Origin: Branchiostoma floridae
Lineage: Eukaryota > Chordata > Leptocardii > Amphioxiformes > Branchiostomatidae
Reading direction: 5' to 3'
Assembly (NCBI RefSeq): GCF_000003815.2
Contig: NC_049986.1
Span: forward strand, 24,691,310-24,755,309
Length of the DNA stretch: 64,000 nt
Numbering within the stretch: the first letter of the stretch is position 1; every line of letters starts with the position of its first letter. Made by a program: the position numbers and the translations under genes. Below, one piece after another: positions 42,991 through 54,323 of the stretch. The notes beneath the pieces are model-generated. The model worked only from the letters and a program-made list of their open reading frames with translations. It was not told the origin of the DNA and did not search any database.

Positions 42991-43080
42991 AGCTATCCAT
43001 ACGTTTTTTCACGTTTTTAATGTGAAATTAAGTCCCGTGTAACTGCCTATTGCCGATGAAAGCACGTTTGTCATTCGCGG

Positions 43081-43305
43081 TACTCTCCAAGCAGAGGTTG
43101 GGCTCCGGCTGTTTTTTTAACGTTTTTTTAGTCGCTTTTATCGGGCTTTCTATTTTGTCATTTTTCTTGAAGTACGCCAGCCAAACGTACAGCCAGTTAG
43201 GTTTTGACACAGCAAGATAAAAAAAAAAAAAATAGAAAGCCCGATAAAAACGACTAAAAAAACGTAAAAAGAAACAGCCGGAGCCTAACCTCTGCTTGGA
43301 GAGTA
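43081..43305. mobile_element. TACTCTCCAAGCAGAGG TIR element, 8-bp direct flank
   Basis: Ends TACTCTCCAAGCAGAGG / CCTCTGCTTGGAGAGTA, arms GGCTCCGGCTGTTT, TAGTCGCTTTTATCGGGC. ATTCGCGG lies immediately on both sides (43073-43080, 43306-43313). Confidence 0.88.
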
Positions 43306-43839
43306 ATTCGCGGATGGTTTCCATAATTGCAGGAGAGTGCAGCGATCCAAACGACATTATTGCTGACGTCTGGCGGCACAAAGTAGCTAACGCGATTTTA
43401 CATGGAGACATGTCAAATGTAGCCATAACATGCCGACGGACAAGGTGCGATATTGGCTGTGGACCTGACTGATCGGACTGACGGGTTCACCCGGTACGGT
43501 ACTCTCACAGCACGAAAACGAATATTTAAGCATACTTTCCGAGATACTTAAATGTAGCCTAAAGGTGGGAAAATATTTCCGCAGAGTTTACGGTATCGTA
43601 AAGACCACGGAAACCATGGTTTTACATTTCCGTAACCTTTCCGTATTCGTTAAGGCAGATTAAATACATGTAATATCTTTACATAACCTTTAAGCATCCT
43701 TATATGTGCCGTATATGAAACGGGTATTGCTTATGTACAGAAAACATCTACAGGCTTTGAACCGACCATACGTTCACATACAATCAGTTGACCTTCGCCT
43801 TTTTTTTTATTTTTGTGGTTCTCTACGGTGGAAATTACC

Positions 43840-46110
43840 AATAGGAGATGCTATCTTTTCATTGCCCTTCCGTTACAATTGATCTCATTTACATACTCTT
43901 ATTAGTATAGGTCTATGGAGACCTCCCCCTTTTATGTATAGGTGCAAAAAAAAGATGTCAGAATGGTAGCGTTTATTTTTAAGAAGAGGCATTACTTTTA
44001 CCAAATTAAGAGTATTTTCCGCTCAATATACCACATGCACCGTTCAATAAAGCAGCGGCTTCAAATGAATAGCTCCTGCTGTGTTTGCGTGTTAAGTTTA
44101 ACCAAGAAAAGTAAATATCCTGTGTGAAAGCTACATATAACAGATACAATCTTTCCGATATCTTTCCGTTACATTTGAGCTGACTTTACATAAAAGGGGG
44201 GAGGTTTAAGCAAACCTCCCCCCTTTTATGTATAGGTGGAAAAAAGATGTCGGAAAGGTAGCGTTAATCATTACTTGAAGAAGAGGCATTACTTTTACCA
44301 AATTAAGAGTATTTTCCGCTCAATATACCACATGCGCCATTCACTAAAGCAGCGGCTTCAAATGAATAGCTCCTGCTGTGTTTGTGTTAAGTTTAACCAA
44401 GACAAGCAAATCTCCTGTGTGAAAGCTACATATAACAGATACAATCTTTCCGATGTCTTTCCGTTACATTTGAGCTGACTTTACATAAAAGGGGGGAGGT
44501 TTAAGCAAACCTCCCCCCTTTTATGTATAGGTGAAAAAAAGGTGTCGGAAAGGTAGCGTTAATCATTATTTGAAGAAGAGGCATTGCTTTTACCAAATTA
44601 AGAGTATTTTCCGCTCAATATAGTGCATGCGCCGTCCACTAAAGCAGCAGCTTCAAATGAATAGCTCTTGCTGTGTTAGCGTATTAAGTTTAACAAAGAA
44701 AAGCAAATCTCGTCCTGTGTGAAAGCTACATATAAAAGATACAATCTTTCCGATGTCTTTCCGTTACATTTGAGCTGACTTTACATAAAAGGGGGGGGGG
44801 GGTTTAAGCAAACCTCCCCCCCTTTATGTATAGGTGGAAAAAAGGTGTCGGAAAGGTAGCGTTAATCATTATTTGAAGAAGAGGCATTGCTTTTACCAAA
44901 TTAAGAGTATTTTCCGCTCAATATAGTACATGCGCCGTCCACTAAAGCAGCAGCTTCAAATGAATAGCTCTTGCTGTGTTAGCGTGTTAAGTTTAACAAT
45001 TTTTTTTGAAAGAAAAGCAAATCTCGNNNNNNNNNNNNNNNNNNNNNNNNNNNNNNNNNNNNNNNNNNNNNNNNNNNNNNNNNNNNNNNNNNNNNNNNNN
45101 NNNNNNNNNNNNNNNNNNNNNNNNNNNNNNNNNNNNNNNNNNNNNNNNNNNNNNNNNNNNNNNNNNNNNNNNNNNNNNNNNNNNNNNNNNNNNNNNNNNN
45201 NNNNNNNNNNNNNNNNNNNNNNNNNNNNNNNNNNNNNNNNNNNNNNNNNNNNNNNNNNNNNNNNNNNNNNNNNNNNNNNNNNNNNNNNNNNNNNNNNNNN
45301 NNNNNNNNNNNNNNNNNNNNNNNNNNNNNNNNNNNNNNNNNNNNNNNNNNNNNNNNNNNNNNNNNNNNNNNNNNNNNNNNNNNNNNNNNNNNNNNNNNNN
45401 NNNNNNNNNNNNNNNNNNNNNNNNNNNNNNNNNNNNNNNNNNNNNNNNNATTACCGGGTATCGTGCACACTATAGCGTTAATCATTATTTGAAGAAGAGG
45501 CATTATTTTCCGCTCAATATACCACATGCGCCCTCACTAACGCAGCGGCTTCGCCTGAATAGCCCCTGCTGTGTTAACGTGTTGAGTTTAATCAAGATAA
45601 GCAACATTTACTCTTGGTTAAAACTTACATATAGCAGATACAATTTTTGGAATGTATAGGTGCAAAAAAGATGTCGGAAAGGTAGCGTTAATTATTATTC
45701 TTAAAAGAGGCATTGCTTTTACCAAATTACGAGTATTTTCCGCTCAATATACCACATGCGCCGTTCACTAAAGTAGCGACTTCGCCTGAATAACTCATTC
45801 TGTGTTAGCGTGTTTGACGAAACCAGGAAAATCAAAATATCCTCATGGGTGAAACATAAATATAACATATGGTATCTTTCCAATATCTTTACGTTACCTT
45901 TGAGCTCACTTTACACAAAAAGATGCTATGTACAGGTGCAAGAAAGATGTCGGAAAGGTAGCGTTTATTTTTTCCAGTAGTATCGTATGTTACCGATATC
46001 GTTCCGTTACCTTTGCCTTTGAGCTTACTTTTCAGAAAACTCTCAGAACTTTCTTTACAGAGGTGGAGATCGATAATAACAGAAAAAGATGTTGGAGAGG
46101 TAGCGTTGAA
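43840..46110 (+). repeat. 295-bp satellite with perfect palindromes
   Basis: About seven copies; TATAGGTG markers at 43939, 44233, 44528 and 44831 give periods of 294, 295 and 303. Units contain GAAGAAGAGGCATTACTTTT, ACCAAATTAAGAGTATTTTC, CGCTCAATATACCACATGCG, CAGCGGCTTCAAATGAATAG. A 20-bp perfect inverted repeat, for example 44188-44231, joins the units. A 423-N gap lies inside. Confidence 0.92.
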
Positions 46111-46199
46111 AGCAAGGAAATTAAATATTTAACCTCCTTGTTGAAAGGAAACAACAGTCGCCGGGAGCACTGCGTACATGCCCCCGAAGATTGGTGGTC

Positions 46200-47290
46200 A
46201 TAATTACGGCATGTTCCCGTTCAGGGTAAGAGGACTAGTACTGGGCGGCCTGTCCAGTATGTCGCTCGCGGGTGGCTGTGCCTTGCAGCTTGGCATCCCG
46301 ACGACATAGCGTCTTCACTACCCGGTAACGTATCATGGGAATATAGCGGGTTTGCTGTTTATATAATTGTACAAAAAAACTTTCTTATCATCTGGAATAA
46401 CATTTATTATCTACAAGCAATAATCACGTTCTCCCAGAAAGGCTGGTATTTTCTAGTGTGGTAACAGTTGTGTTTAGCTTAACCTTAGCTAAACAGCGTA
46501 CAAAGGGGATGGTGTTTTTCAAATTCAAATTAATTCGCCGTCAACTATGAATAACGAACAACGCGGCATTGAATTTCTAATTAGCAGCTCCCAGAAGAGG
46601 CCAGTCATGTGATAGGGCGTTATCCAATGACAGACAAATGTGGGTTTTTTAAACCTAACGAATATGCCATAATTTATAGAAGAAACCAGTTTGCAGGGCG
46701 TCTGTTTCGGGACAAGTCAAGAAGGAGCATTGGACCGGTTTCAACACACGGATTATCGGCGTGGCTTTGCCGCAAATGGATTCCAACGGAACTACAGGAC
46801 GGAACGGACATAACCATAGGACAGTCACACTCACGGCTTGCCGGAAACGGAGTACGTACATGTATGTTGGAGAGTCTTCAACGGGGCACAACTCAGGGTG
46901 AATTCAAGACTGTGTCGTCTTGACCAGCATAAGCTGGCGGAGACATGGAGAGCACGACCTGTTCATCACAAAACAGTACCCGTCTTCGGGAATCTCAGCG
47001 GATTTTTCCTAATGTGATGGCCAGATGGAACTATGTTGCTTGAAATGACGTCTTTCCAGGCGTATCGCCCGACACTGGACTCCAAATTGTGGACTTGAAT
47101 GTAGCGGAGATTCGTGTATGGATATTGTACACCGATTGTTCCCTTGGTCGACCAATCCAAGTCCACAATTAGAACCACATGATAGTTTAGTCGGCGAAGC
47201 CATAGATACCGGTGTAGGTATGATTCACACCAAATAAGACACGCATACCCGATGCAAAATTTCCAATTTAAGCCACACAAAACACATAAA
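46200..47290. other. Interior of the possible large element
   Basis: Open frames at 46609-46923 (+) and 46966-47280 (-) show no recognisable domains. The sequence looks like ordinary mixed-composition DNA. Confidence 0.25.
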
Positions 47291-47810
47291 GCCTACCTAA
47301 AGATGCGGAAAGGTTTAAACTTACGACGCCTTTACTAAAAAATAAATGACAACTATAGTCCAAGGAAAGATCACGGAAAGCGTTCGGATAAGTACGTTTC
47401 TGCACTTCTTCACGTGCCTTTCAGTGTGTGTAAACGACACATAAACGTGGGGAAATCGTGACGGAAATCGACTGTAAATGTGGTCAAAAGATCACGGAAA
47501 GGTCTTAATAAACGCGTGCTTTCCGCCCGTATAGGTTACGAAAAACTGTCATTAACGACGCCTTTAAGCGTCTAATAGTTGCGGAAAGGCACGTGAAGGA
47601 GTGCCGAAACGCACATTTAAGTGCCAACGTAAAGGTAACATTAAAGGGAACCTTTACGTTCACGGATAGATGTCGTTAAGTTGCGGAAAGGGTGCAGAAA
47701 CGTCGCGTTTACGTTGAGTTTAAGCTTGCTTAAATACCAAATTTCGTGCTGTGTCTCCAAACGTTTTTCATCGGGTCCTCCATTTTTACGGTGTGAAAAC
47801 GGTACAAAAT

Positions 47811-47881
47811 AGAAACCTAGTAAAAGCGCATTAAAAGAAAACGTCAAAAAACAGCCGGAGCCTGACCTCTGCTTGGAGAGT
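47811..47881. mobile_element. Right-half remnant of a TACTCTCCAAGCAG element
   Basis: ACAAAATAGAAACC, AAAAACAGCCGGAGCCTGAC, CTCTGCTTGGAGAGTA. The left half is decayed (TTTTTCATCGGG at 47763). Confidence 0.7.
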
Positions 47882-48059
47882 AGTTCTTTCTGTTTTATCA
47901 GGTTTTCCTCTAAAAGTAAGAAGACCGAACCTTTGCTTTGAGAGTACTATTATGGTTGCCGATCAGACTGCTTAGGTAAACTGTAAAGTGCAGAACAAAC
48001 CGATACCGAAATTCCCCAATGCCATATTTAGTCCGCCTCCTGAATAAATGATAACAACG

Positions 48060-48300
48060 GCGTGAATAGTCGACTGTAAGTTTTAAAGTGTATGATAAGG
48101 CGAGACATGTTATTGTGCCATAGTGTAAATAATCGATTGTTTTTTATGTTCCAATTAAGACAAAGGTTGTCTTAAAGTTTTAAAGTGTATGATAAGTTGA
48201 GACATGTTATTGTGCCACACTTGTACCGTATACGCAATTCAGCCTTTGGCTGCGAGGTATGTCGTTTTTCAATAAACCATTCATTCATTCATTCATTCAT
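48060..48300 (+). mobile_element. LINE 3' end with (ATTC)n tail
   Basis: GTTTTAAAGTGTATGATAAG, AGACATGTTATTGTGCCA occurs twice, 104 bp apart, then TTTTTCAATAAACC and (ATTC)5-6 ending at 48300. Confidence 0.6.
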
Positions 48301-48455
48301 TAGGTCCCATTTCCAAACCGGGGCCCGGTCGGGATGTTTGCGGAGACGAAGAATAAAAGCGTTTCTCAAGGAATATACACAAATTATGCTCATGAATATC
48401 TTTTTTTTTTGTGTTTTGCAGCCTTTCGTATCATATTTTCGTTTCCAAAAGGTAT
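48301..48455. mobile_element. GGTCCCATTTCCAAACC MITE, copy 3 (right end lost)
   Basis: TAGGTCCCATTTCCAAACCG, GGCCCGGTCGGGATGTTT matches the left arm at 38932, then ATACACAAATTATGCTCATG, AATATC. Confidence 0.65.
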
Positions 48456-48670
48456 TTGGGAATTAATACCTAAGCCTTCCTCTGCTCCAAGCCCATCATA
48501 CTCCGTAAGGAAGTTTTACCACAGGTACAGCCTCCTGAGTTACACCTGGAGGAACTCTTGGTCTAGGGGGCTGTGATGAAATGATATCCTCTGTGAGGTA
48601 AAACTGAATCGGAACAACTTCACATTTCAATCTCCCTTCGGTAACAGAAAGGCCGTGCTTCGGAACGCTT

Positions 48671-48856
48671 CACTCCTCCAAGCACGTACGGTACATCCTA
48701 GTACGGTAGCATAAGATAGTATCAAAAGCTCTCAGAGGAGTGAAGCCGGCCTAGGAGTGTGTATGCAAACGGAGTTTGACTCCCTTTAGTCGGCTGTATA
48801 CTCCTTGGCCACCTTTGATACTATCTTATGGCACTGCAGGGTCTGCTCGGAGACTT
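48671..48856. mobile_element. Diverged TAGTCTCCAAGCAG element
   Basis: Left CTCCTCCAAGCACG, GATAGTATCAAAAGCTCTCA. Right CACCTTTGATACTATCTTAT, GGCACTGCAGGGTCTGCTCG, GAGACT. Target duplication not clear. Confidence 0.6.
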
Positions 48857-49215
48857 GGTATTTCGGCTTTTTGAAATTCACCGCAATAAAATTTAGTGCC
48901 CGCTCGAGGGTAGGATACAACAAACAGGGGGGTAAAACTCTAAAAGCGGGGTCTGGAAGGGTCACAGAAGAACAAAAGTATCACTTTTTATTTTCTTCAT
49001 GTTCACAGACGGACCAAGCCACAGAGATGTTAACTTTGACCCCGCCTGACCCGCTTTTAGAACGGTTCCGCTTGGACGCCATGTTCTGCACAGGTCGGGC
49101 TCTTCTCAGACTTCTCACCGTGCGGGGGAACAGGTGGAAACGATTTAGAAACGTGTAATTTTTTTTTTCAATTCAATATTTATAAGGCTGACTGAACTGT
49201 ACTGAAAATCACATG

Positions 49216-49435
49216 CTGTAAATGCATTTAAGTTTGTGGGGATTTAATTTCGCGGTAGCGGGAAAAGGGACTTTTCGCTGTGGTTTTGAATTCGCGGTAG
49301 CACCATTCACTGTAGTCTCTTACTGCCATGGAAAAAATCATTCAAAAATGTTCGCGGTGGTTTTAAGTTCGCGGTGAAGCGGCCACCGCGAAAACGGCGA
49401 ACATTAAACCACCGCGAAAGCTTCTGCATTTACAG
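49216..49435. mobile_element. CTGTAAATGC MITE, second copy
   Basis: Ends CTGTAAATGCATTTAAG and CTGCATTTACAG, interior TTCGCGGTGGTTTTAAGTTC. The right side has TA; the left TA has changed to TG. Confidence 0.8.
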
Positions 49436-49764
49436 TATATTAAGAACACAAAACAAATGTTGCAAGACGTCTTATATGTAAATTTTAGATTGAAAATGAA
49501 TAACAGTTGTATCATCACAGCTGTCGTTCTTTTCAATCTACTTGTAAGACTTCTTGCAACATCTAAATACATTCATGGTTACATAATAACATTTTACAAA
49601 CGCTACCGCCAAGGTAGTAAGAAGCGGTTGTCCGAACGCCCCATCCCCAAGTTTTTGTTATTATCCGAACAGGTAAGCCATGTACCGTCCTATCCCTTCC
49701 ACCAAGAAGATTTTAATAACCTTGCTTCCACTGAACACGTGGTTGGCATTACTTGTTTTACTAC

Positions 49765-49862
49765 TACTCTCCAAGCAGAGGTTAGGTTTCCGGCTGTTTT
49801 TTTAACGTTCAACAGTTTTAGTCGTTTTTATCGGGCTTTCTCTTTTGTATTTTATCTTGCTG
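49765..49862. mobile_element. Left-half TACTCTCCAAGCAG element
   Basis: TACTCTCCAAGCAGAGGTTA, CCGGCTGTTTTTTTAACGTT, TTAGTCGTTTTTATCGGGCT, TTTTGTATTTTATCTTG, then unrelated sequence. Confidence 0.75.
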
Positions 49863-50327
49863 TGTCAATCAAATTCAAATAATGGATCAATCAATCGAAT
49901 CAATCAATCCGCGAAATAAAAGCTGATGCCTCTATACTGATCTGAACTGCCTCTATTCAGAATGTACCATTTTTCTCTGCCGATTGGACGTGAAAAGTCT
50001 CTGAGTCTGAGCTAAATATAAACGTTACAGGTATGAAGAGGTACAGGAAACACTTGAACAAGGCTTGAACAAAGCCCTGTAGGCGCCGGTTAGTAATATA
50101 ACCCTGACGTTAGTCAAACACAGACCATGACGTGTTCCCAGAAGCTCTTAGATCGCCCTGCATGCGGCGCTGGGAGATAATATCAGCCGGTCTGTTGACA
50201 TATAAACCTAGGCAAGGACTGTGGGCACTCTCAGCCGTTCATCTCCATCCACAAAGAGAAATTCTGAAATATTGGAGGGATTTCAAAACATCGTTCTGCA
50301 ATAGAAGGGACAAACTTGTCCGTAACC

Positions 50328-50567
50328 ATGGAAACGGCTGACGGAATGCGATGGGAAGTAGAAGAAACAGCAAATATTATCACACAAGTGACTAACGCCA
50401 CGGCAGGCCTTTCCCTATTGATAGAGCGCCTTCCGAGCGCTTCCGATGGAGCCGTACTCCCAGGGGATATCGACATTCGGCTGATTTATGTCACCCCTCC
50501 AAATATGGAGGTTGGGGGTATCAAATTACCTCGCCGCTGCCATATAAGGAGATGGGGGCCGGGCTAA
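50328..50567 (+). CDS. Candidate first exon or small ORF with TATA and Kozak context
   Basis: The ATG at 50328 has a good context (GTAACCATGG), and a TATA-like ATATAAAC lies at 50200, about 130 bp upstream. The ORF encodes 79 residues beginning METADGMRWEVEETANII with an amphipathic helix, then LPGDIDIRLIYVTP. I recognise no family. It lies just upstream of the signal-peptide exon on the same strand. It could be a separate gene's first exon, or chance. A weak donor-like sequence follows TATGGAG near 50509. Confidence 0.22.
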   Translation: METADGMRWEVEETANIITQVTNATAGLSLLIERLPSASDGAVLPGDIDIRLIYVTPPNMEVGGIKLPRRCHIRRWGPG

Positions 50568-50594
50568 TTATGTAATCAAACCCGCCCGAGACAG

Positions 50595-50690
50595 GCAAAC
50601 TTGATGGCATGACGTCGTCGGGTAGTGAGGACATAAAAACGTGCTGGGCAGACGGTCTGAGTCGATAGTCTAGAGTCTTACAGGTGAAAC
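50595..50690 (+). promoter_or_regulatory. Putative core promoter of the coiled-coil gene
   Basis: A TATA-like CATAAAAAC (50632-50640) lies 59 bp before the ATG at 50691, and a CRE-like ATGACGTC lies 20 bp further upstream. A start site near 50660 would give a leader of about 30 nt. Inferred from sequence only. Confidence 0.35.
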
Positions 50691-50865
50691 ATGTGGAGAG
50701 CTGTGTACTGTACACTGTTGGTGTTGTGTGTGTTCGCCGCTGGGACGGCCGGGTTCGAGCTAGCGGACATGATCGCCAGACTGCAGCGGCAGAACGGCGA
50801 GCTGACCGAGACGGTTGCGAACCTGACGGCGGCGCTGGAGGCGAGCGGGCCCGACAGAGTACAGG
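50691..50865 (+). CDS. Signal-peptide exon of a small coiled-coil protein
   Basis: The ATG at 50691 opens MWRAVYCTLLVLCVFAAGTAG, a typical signal peptide with a likely cleavage after AAGTAG. It is followed by FELADMIARLQRQNGELTE and TVANLTAALEA, a heptad-patterned coiled coil with one N-glycosylation-type NLT. The donor is ACAGG|GTGAGC, giving a phase-1 intron. Upstream lie a TATA-like CATAAAAAC at 50632 and a CRE-like GACGTC at 50611, at plausible promoter spacing. GC content rises sharply over the exon. The product should be secreted or luminal. I do not recognise the family; fibrinogen-like or olfactomedin-like oligomerisation stalks look similar, but no such head domain is visible here. 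Confidence 0.65.
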
Positions 50866-51052
50866 GTGAGCTACGGTCCAAACTCGACTGTTCACGTAAA
50901 GGGATCTATGGTTATCCAATAATGCAAAACATCTAAAAGGACCCTTTTTTTTAAAGTTCACTTTACTAGTATTTGTGCTAGCTTGGCAAAGCTTGACATG
51001 TATATGTAAACTATTCTTTTGTTGTAAACCAGCGGGCATGCAAGTTGTTATT

Positions 51053-51176
51053 TTTCAAGCAGAGGTGACGATCGGGGGCTAGTACTACTAGTAGTAGTGA
51101 CCGCGATTTCTTTTTTACTTGGAAGAGGATGGTAAAAAAATCACGGCTAGCAATAGCATAACCTCTGCTTGGAGAA
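51053..51176. mobile_element. CCAAGCAGAGG-type TIR element
   Basis: TTTCAAGCAGAGGTGACGAT and ATAACCTCTGCTTGGAGA, with GGGCTAGT / ACGGCTAGCAATAG inside. In intron 1 of the nested gene. Confidence 0.6.
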
Positions 51177-51179
51177 GAT

Positions 51180-52838
51180 GTTATTATAGCATAAAGGTAT
51201 TACTATTAACTTCACCCAGTATCTGGACGTGAAACGTGGTAAAAAAAAATTGGAGTGAAAGTATAACATCTCTTTATAAGCATCCCTGTCCCTTTCACTG
51301 CTTGCTGGGGAAATAACGAACTTGCCCCAGGCCATCTGGGCACTAAAGCGGTTCGCTACTACAGCCTAGCCTCCACCAGGCCACTTCCTACGGGGATACG
51401 GAGGGTAATTTTCAGCAAAAATAGGTCCAATAACTGGCCAGAAGATTCAGTCCGAGGGATGGCTAACATTTCCTCATACGGCGTGGGCAAACTTTCCTGG
51501 TAAAATATCTGTGAAAATTGGCTAAATTTGACCATATTCCAACCAGAGTCAGCCAGCGTAGGTACTCTGGTACTAAGAGTCCACATACAGTCCGTGTGTA
51601 TTGGCAATACTGGAAGCGTGTCGACTCCTCGGCACAAACGCGACGACAGACGAAACCACAACAGCGCACACAAAAGTTGTTTGGCGCTGTTTGCACCGGT
51701 ATTTGCCAAACACCATTCACGACTTCGCGCCGGGACAATGCTATGTGCAGTTTCCCCCCGCTGGGCCCCCCAGGACACGTTTAATCACGGTAAACCCTTT
51801 CACACCCTCATGACCTCAGTAATTACCGCAAGCTGAGAAAATTGCCTATAATTTTTGCCACAATGGAGCCGGTTATTAGAACTGAACTTCGCTTTCGCCT
51901 CCTGTGGATTTTTCTCTTACTCTTAATTGAGAATAACAAAGGCAGAAGCCATCTGGGGTAAATTCGCCTGCACAGTAATGCGCATACATTATTAAAGCTG
52001 CCTGGAGATAAACAATATTCTTACAATTATTGGGACTGGGCTTGCGGGACATGTCGCCAAAGCGATGCTTTATAGCAAATTATTACGACCGGTTCATTGT
52101 ATAATTCGCCAGATATCCATATTCAACATTGAGTCGAAAGCTTTTGTGAAATCCGCGAAGCGAAGTTGCTACACGCTTTGCATGATTTTAGCATAGCCGC
52201 CATTTGTGTTTTACGAAGGTCGCGTTGTGGCTGATTAAATCAGTATTGATATCAATTATACATTCCACACCAATTTCCGCAAATAAAGTCTGGGAAAACA
52301 TCAACAACCTGAAACCTTAGAGGAAAAGGTTTTTCAGGTTCCCTGTTCATTTTCAATCCGACTTCATGTCATCCTTGATGTCATGAGCACTCGGAAAACG
52401 ACGTGCCCTTTTGTACAGCAGGTATAAATGACCTGTCCTGTAGGTATGTCTAAAAAATCCCTTTGCGCTTTGGTATCTCAGAAGTGCTCCTTGTCAAAAA
52501 GTAATCTCCGTCTCACCTGGAAGCGCCCGTTTGCGTTCAGGTCTGCGGCAACTTCCTTCCCTCTAATTAATCCTGTGCGCTAAAAGAATAGGTGAAACAA
52601 ACATACTTCCCGTCCCAAAGGACAGGACATTCAAGTTCCAAAAGCTTCGCGGCTTCAGAAGTTATTTTCATTCAGATCGGATTAAAGAGCTGCCATTGAA
52701 GACCCAAAGTGCTTTGATACAGCTCCATTGTTTCAAAATAAATACAATAACATCCTATTAACATGTCTGCATCGGATCTGCAGTGTTTAAGGCATGACAA
52801 TAAGGAACATAAGAGTTGTTCGCGCCTTGACAGAGTAT
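51180..52838. other. Intron stretch without recognised features
   Basis: Both-strand open frames at 51359-51836 have no domain signature. GCCTAGCCTCCACCAGGCC at 51363 recalls the TAGCCTCTACCAGG terminus, without a partner. Confidence 0.3.
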
Positions 52839-52847
52839 AGCTGACTC

Positions 52848-53121
52848 TAGTCTCTACCAGACTCCGGATCGCTGGAAAATCGAGGAAATGGAACAAATAG
52901 AGAGGAATATAACCGNNNNNNNNNNNNNNNNNNNNNNNNNNNNNNNNNNNNNNNNNNNNNNNNNNNNNNNNNNNNNNNNNNNNNNNNNNNNNNNNNNNNN
53001 NNNNNNNNNNNNNNNCGCGTGCTGTTCCCTGGCCGGTTATATTCCTCTGGCCGGCTTTATACTCCTCTGATTTGTTCCATTTCTACGATTTTTCCAGCGA
53101 TCCGGAGTCTGGTAGAGACTA
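52848..53121. mobile_element. TAGTCTCTACC TIR element, 9-bp TSD
   Basis: Same family as 898-1196, again with a 100-N gap in the middle. Perfect 9-bp duplication AGCTGACTC at 52839-52847 and 53122-53130. Confidence 0.93.
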
Positions 53122-53397
53122 AGCTGACTCCCCCGACGGTCGCTTGGGTGGCGGGATGTCCGAGTTGAGTTGTTTTGGGGACGGAAACGCAGCAAAAAGT
53201 TTCCAAACACGTTCCTTTGTTTTGATCCGGACGGGCCGAAACTCGAGCACACCGAGGTGCTGGGTGCAGGAAACTACCTGACATGCCGTGACGTCAGGGT
53301 AAAAGGTATATATGATCGAATATCGGGAGGTTTTGTGAGGACTGAGCGGATGTGGTATGGTTGTTTGTACGCGGCCAGGTGAGAGGTGGCCTTGTTC

Positions 53398-53613
53398 AAC
53401 TCTCCAACCAGAGGTTCGGCTCCGGCTGGTTTTGACGTCTTTTTTACGCGTTTTGTCGGACTTCATGTTTCTTCAGTAGTAGTTGGGCTGGTGGTAGGGC
53501 ACCGCTTTTCTTGTTGTTGTTCTTGTGTTACGTCGGTTTATTTGGCTAGACGTGGTCACCGCCAAATACGCTCAAATTCAAAACAAGCCCGATTCTTACA
53601 TCTGCCTGGAGAT
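53398..53613. mobile_element. Diverged CTCTCCAACCAGAGG element
   Basis: Left CAACTCTCCAACCAGAGGTT, CGGCTCCGGCTGGTTTTGAC; right ACATCTGCCTGGAGATT. Arms weakly paired. Confidence 0.5.
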
Positions 53614-53821
53614 TGTGCCGGTGAAACCAAGGTGAAACTGTAGCCTGGACGCTGTTGAAACAGAAGATCACAGAACGGTCTTTGATTCCGAGTTCCCAGA
53701 AAACCGGTGGAACCTGGCCAGATGGGCCGTTTCTCTCGGCACGGCAGACAGGGAAGTAGAAACTGTAGATGTCGGTATTCCGGAGATGTGCCGGTGGGAT
53801 TCCCCTCGGCATGTTAATCCG

Positions 53822-53933
53822 TACTCTCCAAGCAGAGGTTGGGTCGCAGAGATAGTAGATGTCGCTCCCCTCACGAGCAGGTAAAAATCCCGACATCTAC
53901 CATTGCTGCGACCCAACCTCTGCTGGGAGAATA
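53822..53933. mobile_element. TACTCTCCAAGCAGAGG TIR element, 9-bp TSD
   Basis: Arms TACTCTCCAAGCAGAGGTTG, GGTCGCAG, TAGATGTCG and inverse. Perfect 9-bp duplication GTTAATCCG at 53813-53821 and 53934-53942. Confidence 0.93.
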
Positions 53934-54177
53934 GTTAATCCGCACATCACAAACTTGCAAGTCGGACAGCCTCGTTAGCCGAGTCTTCAAGAAGATGGAG
54001 GGATTATTGAAAGGGCTCTTGTCTGATCTTGTCTCGTAGAATTTCCTTGGGGGCATTTTGGCCCCAGAACCGAGGAGTAGCCCCTTGAAAGAGTGTCACC
54101 TGTTTCTGGAAGGCAAAACGGGCAGCTAGCTAGATAAACGTTGCGATTTTGCCTTCCAACATCTGAACAGAGATTTT

Positions 54178-54323
54178 TACTCTCCAAGCAGAGGTTAAAC
54201 TCCGGCTGTTTTTTACGCTATTTTAGTCGTTTTTATCGGGATTTCTATTTTGTTCTCTTTCTTGATGTCTCGCGGCAAAAAAGCGACAAAAAAAGCCGGA
54301 GCCTAACCTCTGCTTGGAGAGTA
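54178..54323. mobile_element. TACTCTCCAAGCAGAGG TIR element
   Basis: TACTCTCCAAGCAGAGGTTA, AACTCCGGCTGTTTTTTACG and AAAAGCCGGAGCCTAACCTC, TGCTTGGAGAGTA. No matching flanks. Confidence 0.82.

Larger units (their letters stand above)
43523..47736. mobile_element. Possible 4.2-kb unclassified element with CTTTCCG iterons
   Basis: TATTTAAGCA at 43523 is inverted at 47727-47736 (TGCTTAAATA). The left 180 bp is full of CTTTCCG, TTTCCGTAACC motifs; the right 450 bp is full of the inverse (GCGGAAAGG, CACGGAAAGG). The 295-bp satellite in the middle shares ATCTTTCCGATATCTTTCCG. No transposase was recognised. The boundary is inferred. Confidence 0.4.

Noticed and set aside
46609-47280. ORFs of 104 codons on each strand inside the possible 4.2-kb element, considered as transposase
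   Set aside because: No DDE, HUH, tyrosine-recombinase or zinc-binding pattern could be seen.
51359-51836. Overlapping ORFs of 102-139 codons on both strands
   Set aside because: No motif, no splice context, and similar length on both strands as expected by chance at this composition.
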